Shown here: piece after piece, positions 17,605 through 25,703 of the stretch
Numbering within the stretch: the stretch's first letter is position 1
How the letters are laid out: each line of letters starts with the position of its first letter
Assembly (NCBI GenBank): GCA_965250245.1
Contig: OZ252296.1
Location: 2,480,001 to 2,544,000, forward strand
DNA from: JABDIP01 sp965250245
GTDB taxonomy: Bacteria > Pseudomonadota > Alphaproteobacteria > DSM-16000 > Inquilinaceae
Reading direction: 5' to 3'
Length of the DNA stretch: 64,000 nucleotides
The notes under the pieces: model-generated
The model's input: only the letters and a program-made list of their open reading frames with translations
Database searches by the model: none
Told to the model about the DNA's origin: nothing
Translations under genes and position numbers: made by a program

Positions 17605-17750
17605 CGGCTCGGATGTAACGGCCATTTTTCATTTTCCAAACCATTCTATAACTTGATTATTGGCGGCTCGACTCGGGAGACCATCTCTCAGAGTGCATCC
17701 AGAGCCCTCTATTGCTTTGGGCACGTTGTAAGTTTGGAGGCGAAGCCATA

Positions 17751-19007
17751 ATGACTATGGAGAGCAAATCTCCCAGACGATCGAGGAAGCCCAAGCGATC
17801 AGCTAGAATTACTTATCTCAAAGTGGAGAACTTTCGTGCTCTGCGGAAGGTTGAATTTAAGAATCTAACACCATTGACGGTGCTGCTAGGGCCAAACGGT
17901 AGCGGGAAATCTACAGTCTTTGACGTATTTGCCTTTCTATCTGAGTGCTTCGATTCGGGATTGCGCCGTGCCTGGGATCGACGCGGCAGGGCCAAAGAAC
18001 TAAAGACCCGCGGTGCGGATGGACCGCTGGTTATTGAGATCAAGTACTCCGAACCAGACTTCCCGTTGATAACATATCACCTCGCTGTAGATGAGCGGAA
18101 TGGTTCTCCAATCGTCGTTGAGGAATGGCTTCGCTGGAAACGCGGTAGCTACGGTCAGCCGTTTCGCTTTCTTGACTATAAGGAGGGAATGGGCAAGGCG
18201 GTGAGCGGCGAGAAGCCTGATATTCAGGATTCGCGTGTTGAGATTCCGCTTCAATCACCAGATCTCATAGCCGTAAATGCACTAGGGCAATTTGCCGACC
18301 ACCCCCGCATTGCAGCGCTACGCGAATTCATCACCGGCTGGTACGTATCCTATCTTTCCATCGATAACACGCGAGGGCAGCCGGAGGTTGGACCACAGGA
18401 GCAGCTATCGCGCACTGGGGACAACCTCGCAAATGTCATTCAGTACCTTGGTGAGCAACACCCCGAAAGGCTCTCGAGGATATTTGAATCACTACAGTTG
18501 CGTGTGCCGCGCATCGAAAAAGTCATAGCCGAGGCAATGCCTGATGGTCGCCTATTACTGACCATAAAGGATGCACCATTCGACAATCCAGTACTGGCCC
18601 GATTTGCCTCAGACGGTACACTGAAGATGCTGGCCTATCTTGTTTTACTTTATGATCCAGATCCGCCTCCATTCATTGGCATCGAGGAGCCGGAGAACTT
18701 TTTACACCCGCGTCTACTACAAGGACTCGCAGAGGAATGCCGAGCAGCGGCTGGGAATGGACAGCTGCTCGTAACGACCCACTCGCCGTTTTTCCTGAAT
18801 GCATTGCGACCTGATGAGGTGCGAGTCCTTTACCGTGATGACGACGGCTACACTCACGCGATACTCACGTCAGATATTCCAGGCGTTTCAGAGTTCATGG
18901 ACGAGGGGGCACTGCTCGGCCATCTTTGGGTGGAAGGGCACTTCAGCATTGGTGATCCTCTGACGAACCAAGGGGCTCCAACGCACGGGCTCCTAGCTTC
19001 CCAATGA
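17751..19007 (+). CDS. SMC/RecF-like AAA ATPase of a two-gene putative defence module
   Basis: A 418-residue ATPase of the AAA_21 / ABC-like (OLD, RecF) type. Walker A GPNGSGKST is at residues 47-55, an SDGTLKML signature-like motif near 286, Walker B FIGIEEPENFLHP near 308-320, and the H-loop TTHSPFF near 341. The ATG at 17751 has GGAGG ten bases upstream; another ATG is two codons later. Its last four bases overlap the start of the downstream gene (ATGA), so the pair is one unit. Composition is visibly AT-richer than dnaE and codon use differs, suggesting acquisition. The layout matches split ATPase/TOPRIM anti-phage pairs; function is inferred, not shown. Confidence 0.8.
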   Translation: MTMESKSPRRSRKPKRSARITYLKVENFRALRKVEFKNLTPLTVLLGPNGSGKSTVFDVFAFLSECFDSGLRRAWDRRGRAKELKTRGADGPLVIEIKYSEPDFPLITYHLAVDERNGSPIVVEEWLRWKRGSYGQPFRFLDYKEGMGKAVSGEKPDIQDSRVEIPLQSPDLIAVNALGQFADHPRIAALREFITGWYVSYLSIDNTRGQPEVGPQEQLSRTGDNLANVIQYLGEQHPERLSRIFESLQLRVPRIEKVIAEAMPDGRLLLTIKDAPFDNPVLARFASDGTLKMLAYLVLLYDPDPPPFIGIEEPENFLHPRLLQGLAEECRAAAGNGQLLVTTHSPFFLNALRPDEVRVLYRDDDGYTHAILTSDIPGVSEFMDEGALLGHLWVEGHFSIGDPLTNQGAPTHGLLASQ

Positions 19008-19633
19008 GAGCTGAGCACTTGGAGTTCTTGGTAGAGGAACCCTCGGCAGAGGCATTTCTTGCCCAGTTGCTGCCGCGGATCATTGGCAATCAATCAACTT
19101 TCACGATTCACGTTCATCAAGGCAAGAGTGACCTACTGAACAAGCTTGGTGGTCGCCTGCGGGGTTACGCGAAATGGCTGCCGGCGACCGCACGCATCGT
19201 AGTACTCGTCGACCAAGATGATGATGATTGCACTGCTCTGAAGGAGCGGATGGAGCAGGTAGCGGCTGCCGCCGGCCTTGCGACGCGTAGTCACTCCAAC
19301 GATGCAACTTGGCGGGTGGTGAACCGCCTTGCAATAGAGGAGCTCGAGGCATGGTACTTTGGTGAATGGACTGGCGTCAGGAGAGCATTTCCACGAGTGC
19401 CCGAAAATGTTCCATTGCGTGCTGCCTTCCGAGAGTCCGACAACATCCTCGGCGGTACGTGGGAAGCTTTGGAACGTGTATTCCAAAATGCCGGCTATTT
19501 CCGTGGCGGTCTACGAAAAATTGAAGTAGCGACGGCAATAGGCCGCGAAATAGATCCCACGCTTTCAACATCACGGAGTTTCATCAATTTCAGAGATAGC
19601 CTCCTTGAGGCTATCTCTAGTGCTGAAAATTAG
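19004..19633 (+). CDS. DUF4276-like, TOPRIM-type partner protein
   Basis: A 209-residue protein. Near the N-terminus FLVEEPSAEAFLAQLLP supplies the conserved acidic residues (11-12) after a beta strand. RIVVLVDQDDDD at residues 64-75 supplies the aspartate cluster. Together they match the E...DxD layout of TOPRIM-like domains, in which these residues bind metal for nucleic-acid cleavage. The protein best fits DUF4276, although this is from memory of the family pattern. It is translationally coupled to the ATPase and shares its low GC. It is the likely effector of the pair. A perfect hairpin overlaps its last codons. Confidence 0.7.
   Translation: MRAEHLEFLVEEPSAEAFLAQLLPRIIGNQSTFTIHVHQGKSDLLNKLGGRLRGYAKWLPATARIVVLVDQDDDDCTALKERMEQVAAAAGLATRSHSNDATWRVVNRLAIEELEAWYFGEWTGVRRAFPRVPENVPLRAAFRESDNILGGTWEALERVFQNAGYFRGGLRKIEVATAIGREIDPTLSTSRSFINFRDSLLEAISSAEN
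19592..19618 (+). terminator. Perfect 12 bp hairpin overlapping the island's 3' end
   Basis: AGAGATAGCCTC (19592-19603) and GAGGCTATCTCT (19607-19618) pair perfectly around a 3-base loop. The hairpin lies inside the last codons of the DUF4276-like gene, 13 bases before its stop codon. No T-run follows, so it may end or stabilise the transcript, or regulate it. Positions 19634-19798 after it are AT-rich and hold no gene. Confidence 0.4.
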
Positions 19634-19798
19634 GTCGGAATGATCATAATCATCAGCGAATCGAAATCAAATAATTCTGTAAAATATGCCTGGATTCTGC
19701 ATGATTGGTGACTAACAATAACGAAAGAGAGCATTAGAACAAGCGCAGCGATTACTTAATTTTACCGACCCGTTGCCAATAACCCCTCCGCAATGCGG

Positions 19799-20467
19799 CT
19801 ATGAATCACGTCTATCCGCCTTCTTCGCCACCAGGAACACTACGTTGCCCTTGCCTGGCATCCAGCGGTGGTCGATGGTGAAACCGGCGGCGGTGATGCT
19901 GGCTTCCAGCTCCTTCGCCTTGAACACCCTGACCAGGGGGAAGAACCCCAGGGCCTTGCCGATCGGGGCGATCAGCTTGAACCACTTCATGCGCTCGCCG
20001 AGGACGACGGTGCTGCTGACGAAGACGCCGTCCGGCTTCAACATCCGGTGCACCTTGGCGATCACCGCCTCCTTGTCGGCCAGCAGGTGCAGGATGCTGT
20101 GGCCCATGATCACGTCGTAGGTCTCGTCCGGCGCGGTGAAGCTGTCGATGGCGGCCTGTTCGAAGGTGATGTTGTCGATCTTCGCCGCCTCGGCCTTGCG
20201 CCGGGCGATCTCCAGCATGCGCTCTGAGATGTCGGTCGCCCGGATGTGCTTCACGAAGGGGGCGTGCACGATGGCCGTCGAGCCGGTGCCGCAGCCGAAC
20301 TCCAGCACCTCCATGTCGGGCCGGAAGTACTCCTGCGTCACCTTCAGCTTTTGCTGATACGCGGCCTCGTCGCCGACCGGCTGACGGGAATACTTGTCGG
20401 CGATCTTGTCCCAGAACTTGCTGCTCGGCCGGGTCATGGTCGGTTCCGTGTGTGCGATGGAAGTCAT
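19799..20467 (-). CDS. Class I SAM-dependent methyltransferase (first of three)
   Basis: A 222-residue methyltransferase. The SAM-binding motif I is VLEFGCGTGSTAI near residue 54, followed by the acidic residue of IRATDIS, and MLKPDGVFV as a post-core motif. AGGAG lies eight bases before the ATG at 20467. It closely resembles the protein at 22347: both share RPDMEVLEFGCG, APFVKHI and SGFTID/AGFTID near the C-terminus. It follows the methyltransferase at 20490 by 22 bases. The substrate is unknown. Confidence 0.8.
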   Translation of the reverse strand: MTSIAHTEPTMTRPSSKFWDKIADKYSRQPVGDEAAYQQKLKVTQEYFRPDMEVLEFGCGTGSTAIVHAPFVKHIRATDISERMLEIARRKAEAAKIDNITFEQAAIDSFTAPDETYDVIMGHSILHLLADKEAVIAKVHRMLKPDGVFVSSTVVLGERMKWFKLIAPIGKALGFFPLVRVFKAKELEASITAAGFTIDHRWMPGKGNVVFLVAKKADRRDS

Positions 20468-20489
20468 AGCGCATACTCCTGTTGGGATT

Positions 20490-21236
20490 TCAAAGAGGTT
20501 TCGTGCCGATGCAGGCCACGCTGAGCTGTCGCGAGACCGAGCGGCTGCCGAATGACCGGCAACGCACGGTCTCCAGGCCGCCCTCGTGGAGCCAGGACTC
20601 GGCCTGGGCGGGCGTCACCCGATGGGTCCGCCATTTCAGCTGCACCCAGGCACCAAGGGGCGAACGGCGCGTGAGGCAGGCGATCAGCAGCCCGCCGGGC
20701 TTGAGCACCCGTGCCATCTCGCCGAGCGCCGGGCCCGGATCCGCCAGGTGCTCCAGGACATGGCCGGTGATCACCAGATCGAACGCGCCGGCATCGTAGG
20801 GCAGGGCGCGCACGTCGCCCTGGCGCAGCGAAGCATCCAGCCCCGCCTCCCGAAGTCGGCCGCCGGCCCGCTCCAGCATGCGGGGCGAGATGTCGATGGC
20901 GTCGAGCCGGAAGGGCGCCGGCAGGACCCGCGCCAGGGCGCAGGACAGGGCCCCGGTCCCGATGCCGCAATCCAGCACGCGGAGACCGGCCGCGTCGACG
21001 CCGGACAGTTCGGATCGGAGGAGCGACTCATAGGCATCCGGCACCCCGAGCCGGTCCAGCGTCCGGTGCCAGCCGGGCGCGGCCCGGTCGTAGCGGCGCG
21101 TCAGCTGGCCGGCATCCAACGCCCGGCGCTGCAACGACAGGCGCCAGGACCCGAACCAGCGGGAAAAGACGGGGATCGCCTGGTCGTCATCGAATGGGAC
21201 GGCGGGCAGGGCGTGCGGTGCACTCGCGTGCTGCAT
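20490..21236 (-). CDS. Class I SAM-dependent methyltransferase (second of three)
   Basis: A 248-residue methyltransferase with motif I VLDCGIGTGALSCAL near residue 87, acidic DAIDISPRML and ARVLKPGGLLIACL. The N-terminal 60 residues form an extra helical region. It differs clearly from the two neighbouring paralogues. It begins 126 bases from the divergent LysR gene and is followed after 22 bases by the methyltransferase at 19799, so the two likely form an operon under that regulator. Substrate unknown. Confidence 0.78.
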   Translation of the reverse strand: MQHASAPHALPAVPFDDDQAIPVFSRWFGSWRLSLQRRALDAGQLTRRYDRAAPGWHRTLDRLGVPDAYESLLRSELSGVDAAGLRVLDCGIGTGALSCALARVLPAPFRLDAIDISPRMLERAGGRLREAGLDASLRQGDVRALPYDAGAFDLVITGHVLEHLADPGPALGEMARVLKPGGLLIACLTRRSPLGAWVQLKWRTHRVTPAQAESWLHEGGLETVRCRSFGSRSVSRQLSVACIGTKPL

Positions 21237-21326
21237 GGGACTGTCTCTATGGGTTGTCTCTGTTCACCTGGACCCGCTCGATCGGGTCGCGAGGCGCTTG
21301 TCTACCTATGCGCGGATCAAATAGGA

Positions 21327-21344
21327 ATTGCGGATTTTCGCAGT
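21327..21344. promoter_or_regulatory. Candidate LysR binding site
   Basis: ATTGCG (21327-21332) and CGCAGT (21339-21344) form an inverted repeat matching at five of six positions with a 6-base AT-rich centre. It lies 18 bases before the LysR start, in the divergent gap to the methyltransferase operon, where LysR proteins usually bind. Confidence 0.4.
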
Positions 21345-21362
21345 TGCTATATACGAAAATGC

Positions 21363-22265
21363 ATGAATTGGCAGTCCGTCGCCTTCGACTGGAATCAGGC
21401 CCGGGCCTTCCTCGCCACCGCCGAGGAAGGCTCCCTCTCCGCCGCCGCGCGGGCCCTGGGCCAGACCCAGCCGACGCTCAGCCGCCAGGTCTCGGCATTG
21501 GAAGCCGATCTCGGCGTCACCTTGTTCGAGCGGGTCGGGCGGTCGCTGGTCCTGACGCAGCCGGGTCTTGAACTGCTCGACCACTTCCGGGCCATGGGCA
21601 ATGCCGCCAACCGCATCTCGCTGGCGGCATCCGGCCAGTCACAGGCCATCGAGGGGCATGTCCGCATCACCGCCACCAATATCGTGGCGACGTACCACTT
21701 GCCCCCGGTGTTGCGGCGGCTCCGGGAAATGGCGCCGGGCATCGAGGTCGACGTCGTCGCCTCGAATGAGGTCCGCGATCTGACGCGGCGCGAGGCCGAC
21801 ATCGCGATCCGGCATGGGCGCCCGCAGCAGCCGGATCTGATCGCCAGGCTCGTCGCCGAATCCACCGCCCATCTCTACGCCTCCAAGGCGTATCTCGACA
21901 GGCACGGCCGGCCCCGGACCGCGAGCGAGCTGGCGGACATGGACTTCATCGGCTTCGAGGAGCCCGAACGGGTTATCGAGCTGCTGAACGCGCACGGCCT
22001 GGCGCTGACCAGACGCAATTGCAGGCTGACCACGGCCAGCGGGACGGCGATGCTGGAGTTCGTGAGGCAGGGCCTTGGCATCTGCATCTTCGTCAAGGAA
22101 ACCGCGGCGCTTGTGCCCGACCTGGAACAGGTCCTGCCGGACCTCGACCCGTTTCCCGTTCCGACCTGGCTGGTGACCCACCGCGAGCTTCACACCAGCC
22201 GCCGCATCCGTCTGGTGTTCGACCTGCTGGCGGAGTCCTTCTCCGGGGACAACCGGATCTTCTAG
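21363..22265 (+). CDS. LysR family transcriptional regulator
   Basis: A 300-residue regulator. The N-terminal winged helix spans about residues 8-65 (LSAAARALGQTQPTLSRQVS). The C-terminal periplasmic-binding-like effector domain follows, with GHVRITATNIVATYHLP at its beginning. The ATG at 21363 gives the family's normal N-terminus. It is divergent from two methyltransferase genes and followed by a convergent third one at 22347, so the cluster is probably its regulon. The inducer is unknown. Confidence 0.88.
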   Translation: MNWQSVAFDWNQARAFLATAEEGSLSAAARALGQTQPTLSRQVSALEADLGVTLFERVGRSLVLTQPGLELLDHFRAMGNAANRISLAASGQSQAIEGHVRITATNIVATYHLPPVLRRLREMAPGIEVDVVASNEVRDLTRREADIAIRHGRPQQPDLIARLVAESTAHLYASKAYLDRHGRPRTASELADMDFIGFEEPERVIELLNAHGLALTRRNCRLTTASGTAMLEFVRQGLGICIFVKETAALVPDLEQVLPDLDPFPVPTWLVTHRELHTSRRIRLVFDLLAESFSGDNRIF

Positions 22266-22346
22266 AGAGAGTGCCGCGAGGCCGGCTCCATCTCACCTAT
22301 GGGAGCTACGTCGCATCCGGTTCCGTCGGATCGGTCCTTGGCCGGT

Positions 22347-22991
22347 TCAATCAGCGCGCTTCGCCATGAAGATCACGGCGTTGCCCCTGTCCGGCATCCA
22401 ACGGCGGTCGATCGTGAAACCGGAGGCCGAGAGGCTGGACTCCAGCGTCTGGGCGGAGAGGTTCCTGGTCCGGGGCACCATCCCCAGGGCCGCGGCGATC
22501 CCGGAGAAGAACATCAGCCATTTGGGGTTTCCGGGCACGAAATTCGTGCTGCAGATGAAGATGCCGCTCGGTTTGAGCCATTGCCGGACCCTCGCGATTG
22601 CTGCGTCGGGATCCGCAAGGTAGGGCAACACGCGAAGGCCGATGACCGCGTCGAAACGCCGGTCCGGCGCACCGAAATCCTCGATGGCGGTCCTCTCGAA
22701 GGTGACGGCGTCGATCCCGGCGGCTGTCGCCTCATCCCGGGCGACCTGGAGCATGCCCTCGGCGATGTCGATGGCCTGGATGTGCTTCACGAAGGGTGCG
22801 AAGGCCAGGGCCGCCGCCCCGGCACCGCAGCCGAATTCCAGGACCTCCATGTCCGGCCGCAGATCGTCCTGCACGACCTGCAGGGCCTGTCGGGCGTTAT
22901 CCTTGTCGACGGACCGCAGCCTCTCGCCGACGCGGGGCAGGGCATAGCGCGAGGCGGTTCGGTCCCAATAGGTGCTGTTCGGTCGGCCCAT
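22347..22991 (-). CDS. Class I SAM-dependent methyltransferase (third of three, paralogue of the first)
   Basis: A 214-residue methyltransferase with motif I VLEFGCGAGAAALAF and AIDIAEGML. It aligns with the protein at 19799 over nearly its whole length. The start at ATG 22991 matches the paralogue's MTRPSS region; a GTG at 23051 would add 20 residues with no clear support. A short palindrome, CGATA-GCG-TATCG at 23013-23025, lies just upstream and could be a control site. It converges with the LysR gene. Confidence 0.78.
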   Translation of the reverse strand: MGRPNSTYWDRTASRYALPRVGERLRSVDKDNARQALQVVQDDLRPDMEVLEFGCGAGAAALAFAPFVKHIQAIDIAEGMLQVARDEATAAGIDAVTFERTAIEDFGAPDRRFDAVIGLRVLPYLADPDAAIARVRQWLKPSGIFICSTNFVPGNPKWLMFFSGIAAALGMVPRTRNLSAQTLESSLSASGFTIDRRWMPDRGNAVIFMAKRAD

Positions 22992-23093
22992 CGTCGATGC
23001 CGCTGATCGTTGCGATAGCGTATCGTCTCTCAAGACTCTGGCGGGGGCCACCCCTTCGGTGCGCCAGATCCGGGCATGCCGGCCCGCGGGCGG

Positions 23094-24380
23094 CTAGAGC
23101 TCCCGCTCCGCCAGCTCGCGGAAGGCGTCCGGGACGGCCCGGCGGTCGCCCAGCACCACCGACCCGTAGCCGATCGCCTCGCGGCCGAAGCGGTCGCGGA
23201 TCGTGTCCATGGCCCGGTCGGCCATCCAGCGGGCCGCGCCCCTGGCCGTCCCCGGGCGGCGCTCATCGGCGTCCATCGCGTAGGGCAGCTCGAGCTGCAG
23301 CTCGGTATCAAATTCCAGATGCGAGACCGAGATCGCCAGCAAGGAGATGGATGTCTCTTGCGGGTGGTCCGCCAGGGCGGCGCAGACCAGGTCCTGCGCC
23401 ACCTCGGCCAGGATCAGGGTGGCGGACACCGCCGCCGGCAGGGTGATGGATCGGGTCACCGCGCGCAGGTCGGCGAAGCGCACACGCACGGTCACCGTCC
23501 GCCCGGTCCGGGACTTGGCCCGCAGGCGCGAGGCGACCCGGTCGGCGAGATGCAGCAGGGTGGGGCGGATTACCGCCGCTGTCGCCGGCTTGCGGCCCAG
23601 CGCCGATTGCGAGCCGACCGACCGGGCGCGCCGGTCGGACACCACCGCGCGCGGGTCCTCGTTGCGCGACAGGGCCGCCAGCTTGCCGCCGACCGCCCGG
23701 CCCAGGATGCGTTCGAGCGACCAGCCCGGGGTCTCGGACAGCGCGCCGATGGTCGACACGCCCATCTCGGCGAGCCGGGCCCGCACCGCCGGGCCGACGC
23801 CCCACATCAGCTCCACCGGCAAGTCGCGCAGGAAGTCGCGCTCGGCTTCCGGTCGTACCACCACCAGCCCGTCCGGCTTGGCGACCTGCGAGGCGATCTT
23901 GGCCAGATGCTTGGTGCGCGCGACGCCGATGGAGATGGGCAGCCCGACCTCCCGCCGCACCCGTTCCCGGATGCGTCGCGCCATCGCCTCCGGCGGTCCG
24001 AACAGGTGCTCGCAGCCCGCCACGTCGGCGAAGGCCTCGTCGATCGAGATCCGCTCGATCAGCGGCGTGAAGTCGCCCATCACCCCGATGGCCGCGTCGC
24101 CCAGCCGCTGATAGTCCTCGAAATGCCCTTTGACGAAGGTCAGCGCCGGGCACAGCTCCCGCGCCTTGCGCCCCGGCATCCCGCTGCGCACCCCAAACGC
24201 CTTCGCCTCATAGGACGCCGCCAGCACCACGCCACCGCCGACGGCGATGGGGCGGCCGAGCAGCGACGGGTCGAGCAACTGCTCGACCGATGCATAGAAG
24301 GCGTCCAGGTCGGCATGCAGGATGGTCGCCGCGTGATCGAACGGCGCCCGTTCTCGTCCATCCTCGATCCCGGAGAGCAT
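23094..24380 (-). CDS. dinB: DNA polymerase IV (Y-family, translesion)
   Basis: A 428-residue Y-family polymerase for damage bypass. The first catalytic aspartate is in ILHADLDAFYASVEQ (about residue 24) and the second acidic pair in ERISIDEAF (near 115). The palm, fingers, thumb and little-finger regions follow, with a C-terminal extension longer than in the E. coli enzyme. The ATG at 24380 is the only plausible start: the LexA box ends just two bases upstream, so the transcript may be nearly leaderless. It is likely induced by DNA damage. Confidence 0.93.
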   Translation of the reverse strand: MLSGIEDGRERAPFDHAATILHADLDAFYASVEQLLDPSLLGRPIAVGGGVVLAASYEAKAFGVRSGMPGRKARELCPALTFVKGHFEDYQRLGDAAIGVMGDFTPLIERISIDEAFADVAGCEHLFGPPEAMARRIRERVRREVGLPISIGVARTKHLAKIASQVAKPDGLVVVRPEAERDFLRDLPVELMWGVGPAVRARLAEMGVSTIGALSETPGWSLERILGRAVGGKLAALSRNEDPRAVVSDRRARSVGSQSALGRKPATAAVIRPTLLHLADRVASRLRAKSRTGRTVTVRVRFADLRAVTRSITLPAAVSATLILAEVAQDLVCAALADHPQETSISLLAISVSHLEFDTELQLELPYAMDADERRPGTARGAARWMADRAMDTIRDRFGREAIGYGSVVLGDRRAVPDAFRELAEREL

Positions 24381-24382
24381 GA

Positions 24383-24397
24383 GAACATAAAAGGAAC
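24383..24397 (-). promoter_or_regulatory. LexA (SOS) box of dinB
   Basis: On the minus strand the sequence reads GTTC, seven bases (CTTTTAT), GTTC. This is the alphaproteobacterial LexA operator form. It lies immediately before the dinB start codon. The same form is seen upstream of lexA in this window. Confidence 0.8.
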
Positions 24398-24562
24398 ATC
24401 TCGAATGAATGTCAAGCGACGGCCCCGGAACAACGCGCCATTGCGATGCGGGCCTGCGGTCGGTTCTAATCGACAGCAGACAGGGTGAATTGCGGCGGAG
24501 CGTGCGCCGCGGCCGGAACGTTGCCGACGCTGTCGGACGACCGGTGACAAGAGGCAAGGCCC

Positions 24563-25459
24563 ATGCGACTGAGTCCCCCGAGTGCCGGCTTCGCCTCCGC
24601 CACGGTGTTCCTGTCGGCCTCGCTCTGGGGGCTGTATTGGGTTCCGCTGAGATACCTGGAGGGGCAGGGGATCGCCGGCGCCTGGTCCGTGGCGCTGCTC
24701 AACATCCCGGCCGGGCTCGTGCTGGCGCTGGTCGTCGCGCGGCAATGGGGCCGCCATCGCGGGCAATTCGGCCATGCGCTGGCGATCGGCGTCCTGACCG
24801 GGCTCGGCATGGCGCTCTATGCCTCCGGGCTGGTCTATTCCTCGGTCGTGCGGGCAACGCTGCTGTTCTATCTCACGCCGGTCTGGGCGACGCTGATCGG
24901 GATGGCCTGGCTCGGCGAGAAGGGTTCCTGGCAACGCTGGGCGGCCATCGGCGGCGGCTTCGGCGGGATGGCACTGTTGGTCTCCGGGGGCGGCTCGGTC
25001 CCGCTCAACATCGGCGACCTGTACGCCCTGTTGTCAGGCGTGTTCTGGGCCTTCGGCGCGGCGATGATCAAGCGCTACGACCGCGTCCCGGTGCCGGGCA
25101 TGACGATGATCCAGTTCGCCGTCACGGGGATTAGCGCCGTCGCGTTGGGCTACGTCGCGGGCGCGGTAGCGCTTCCGTCGGCGGCGTTGGTTATCCGTAT
25201 GGTCCCGACGGCGGCTCTGGTCTCGATCGCGATCTTCCTGCCCGCCGTCTGCCTGATCTTCTGGGCCCAGAAATTCCTGTTTCCCGGCCGTGTCGGCCTG
25301 CTGATGATGTCGGAGGTGTTGACCGCCGTCATATCCGCCAGCCTGTTCCTGCCCGAGGAGCGGCTGTCGGCGCTGGAATGGGTCGGGGCCGTGCTGATCG
25401 TCGGCGCCTGCCTGGTCGAGGTCCTGCTGACCCCGCACAGCCGTCCCGAGACGGCCTGA
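24563..25459 (+). CDS. EamA/DMT-family transporter
   Basis: A 298-residue protein with about ten hydrophobic helices arranged as two EamA repeats of five, as in drug/metabolite exporters. The second repeat begins near ALLSGVFWAFGAAMIKRYD. The start at ATG 24563 is in the usual position relative to helix 1. It is divergent from dinB, with 182 bases between, and precedes the rpsB promoter region. The substrate cannot be predicted. Confidence 0.85.
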   Translation: MRLSPPSAGFASATVFLSASLWGLYWVPLRYLEGQGIAGAWSVALLNIPAGLVLALVVARQWGRHRGQFGHALAIGVLTGLGMALYASGLVYSSVVRATLLFYLTPVWATLIGMAWLGEKGSWQRWAAIGGGFGGMALLVSGGGSVPLNIGDLYALLSGVFWAFGAAMIKRYDRVPVPGMTMIQFAVTGISAVALGYVAGAVALPSAALVIRMVPTAALVSIAIFLPAVCLIFWAQKFLFPGRVGLLMMSEVLTAVISASLFLPEERLSALEWVGAVLIVGACLVEVLLTPHSRPETA

Positions 25460-25526
25460 TCCCGTGGATTGCGCCGGCCCGTGCACGCCCCACTGTCGGC
25501 ACCGTGTCGACCGCCCTCCACAACGC

Positions 25527-25555
25527 TTGCAAAAAGACCCGGTCCGGGCTATCTA
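25527..25555 (+). promoter_or_regulatory. Promoter of the rpsB operon
   Basis: TTGCAA (25527-25532) and TATCTA (25550-25555) are separated by exactly 17 bases. Transcription would start near 25562 and give a leader of about 140 bases before rpsB. The leader may carry the S2 autoregulatory structure known from other bacteria, but that was not resolved here. Confidence 0.6.
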
Positions 25556-25703
25556 GCCGCCGCGTTTCATCACACACGTGGGCATCGCGGCCTGTCGACG
25601 CAGGACAGGTCCATCCGGTGTCCGTTTGTCGTGTCCGGGAAACCGGGCGGCAGCCGGACCTCTTGCCCGCGGCGGAACAACCGGAGAAGGACAGACACAG
25701 ACC

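Noticed and set aside
17605..17750. tRNA fragment or attachment site at the island's left edge
   Set aside because: No cloverleaf, no T-loop consensus and no matching direct repeat at 19634-19798 could be found.
17751..19633. Calling the island a PARIS system outright
   Set aside because: PARIS uses a DUF4435 effector; the second protein here looks like DUF4276 instead, so only the general architecture is comparable.
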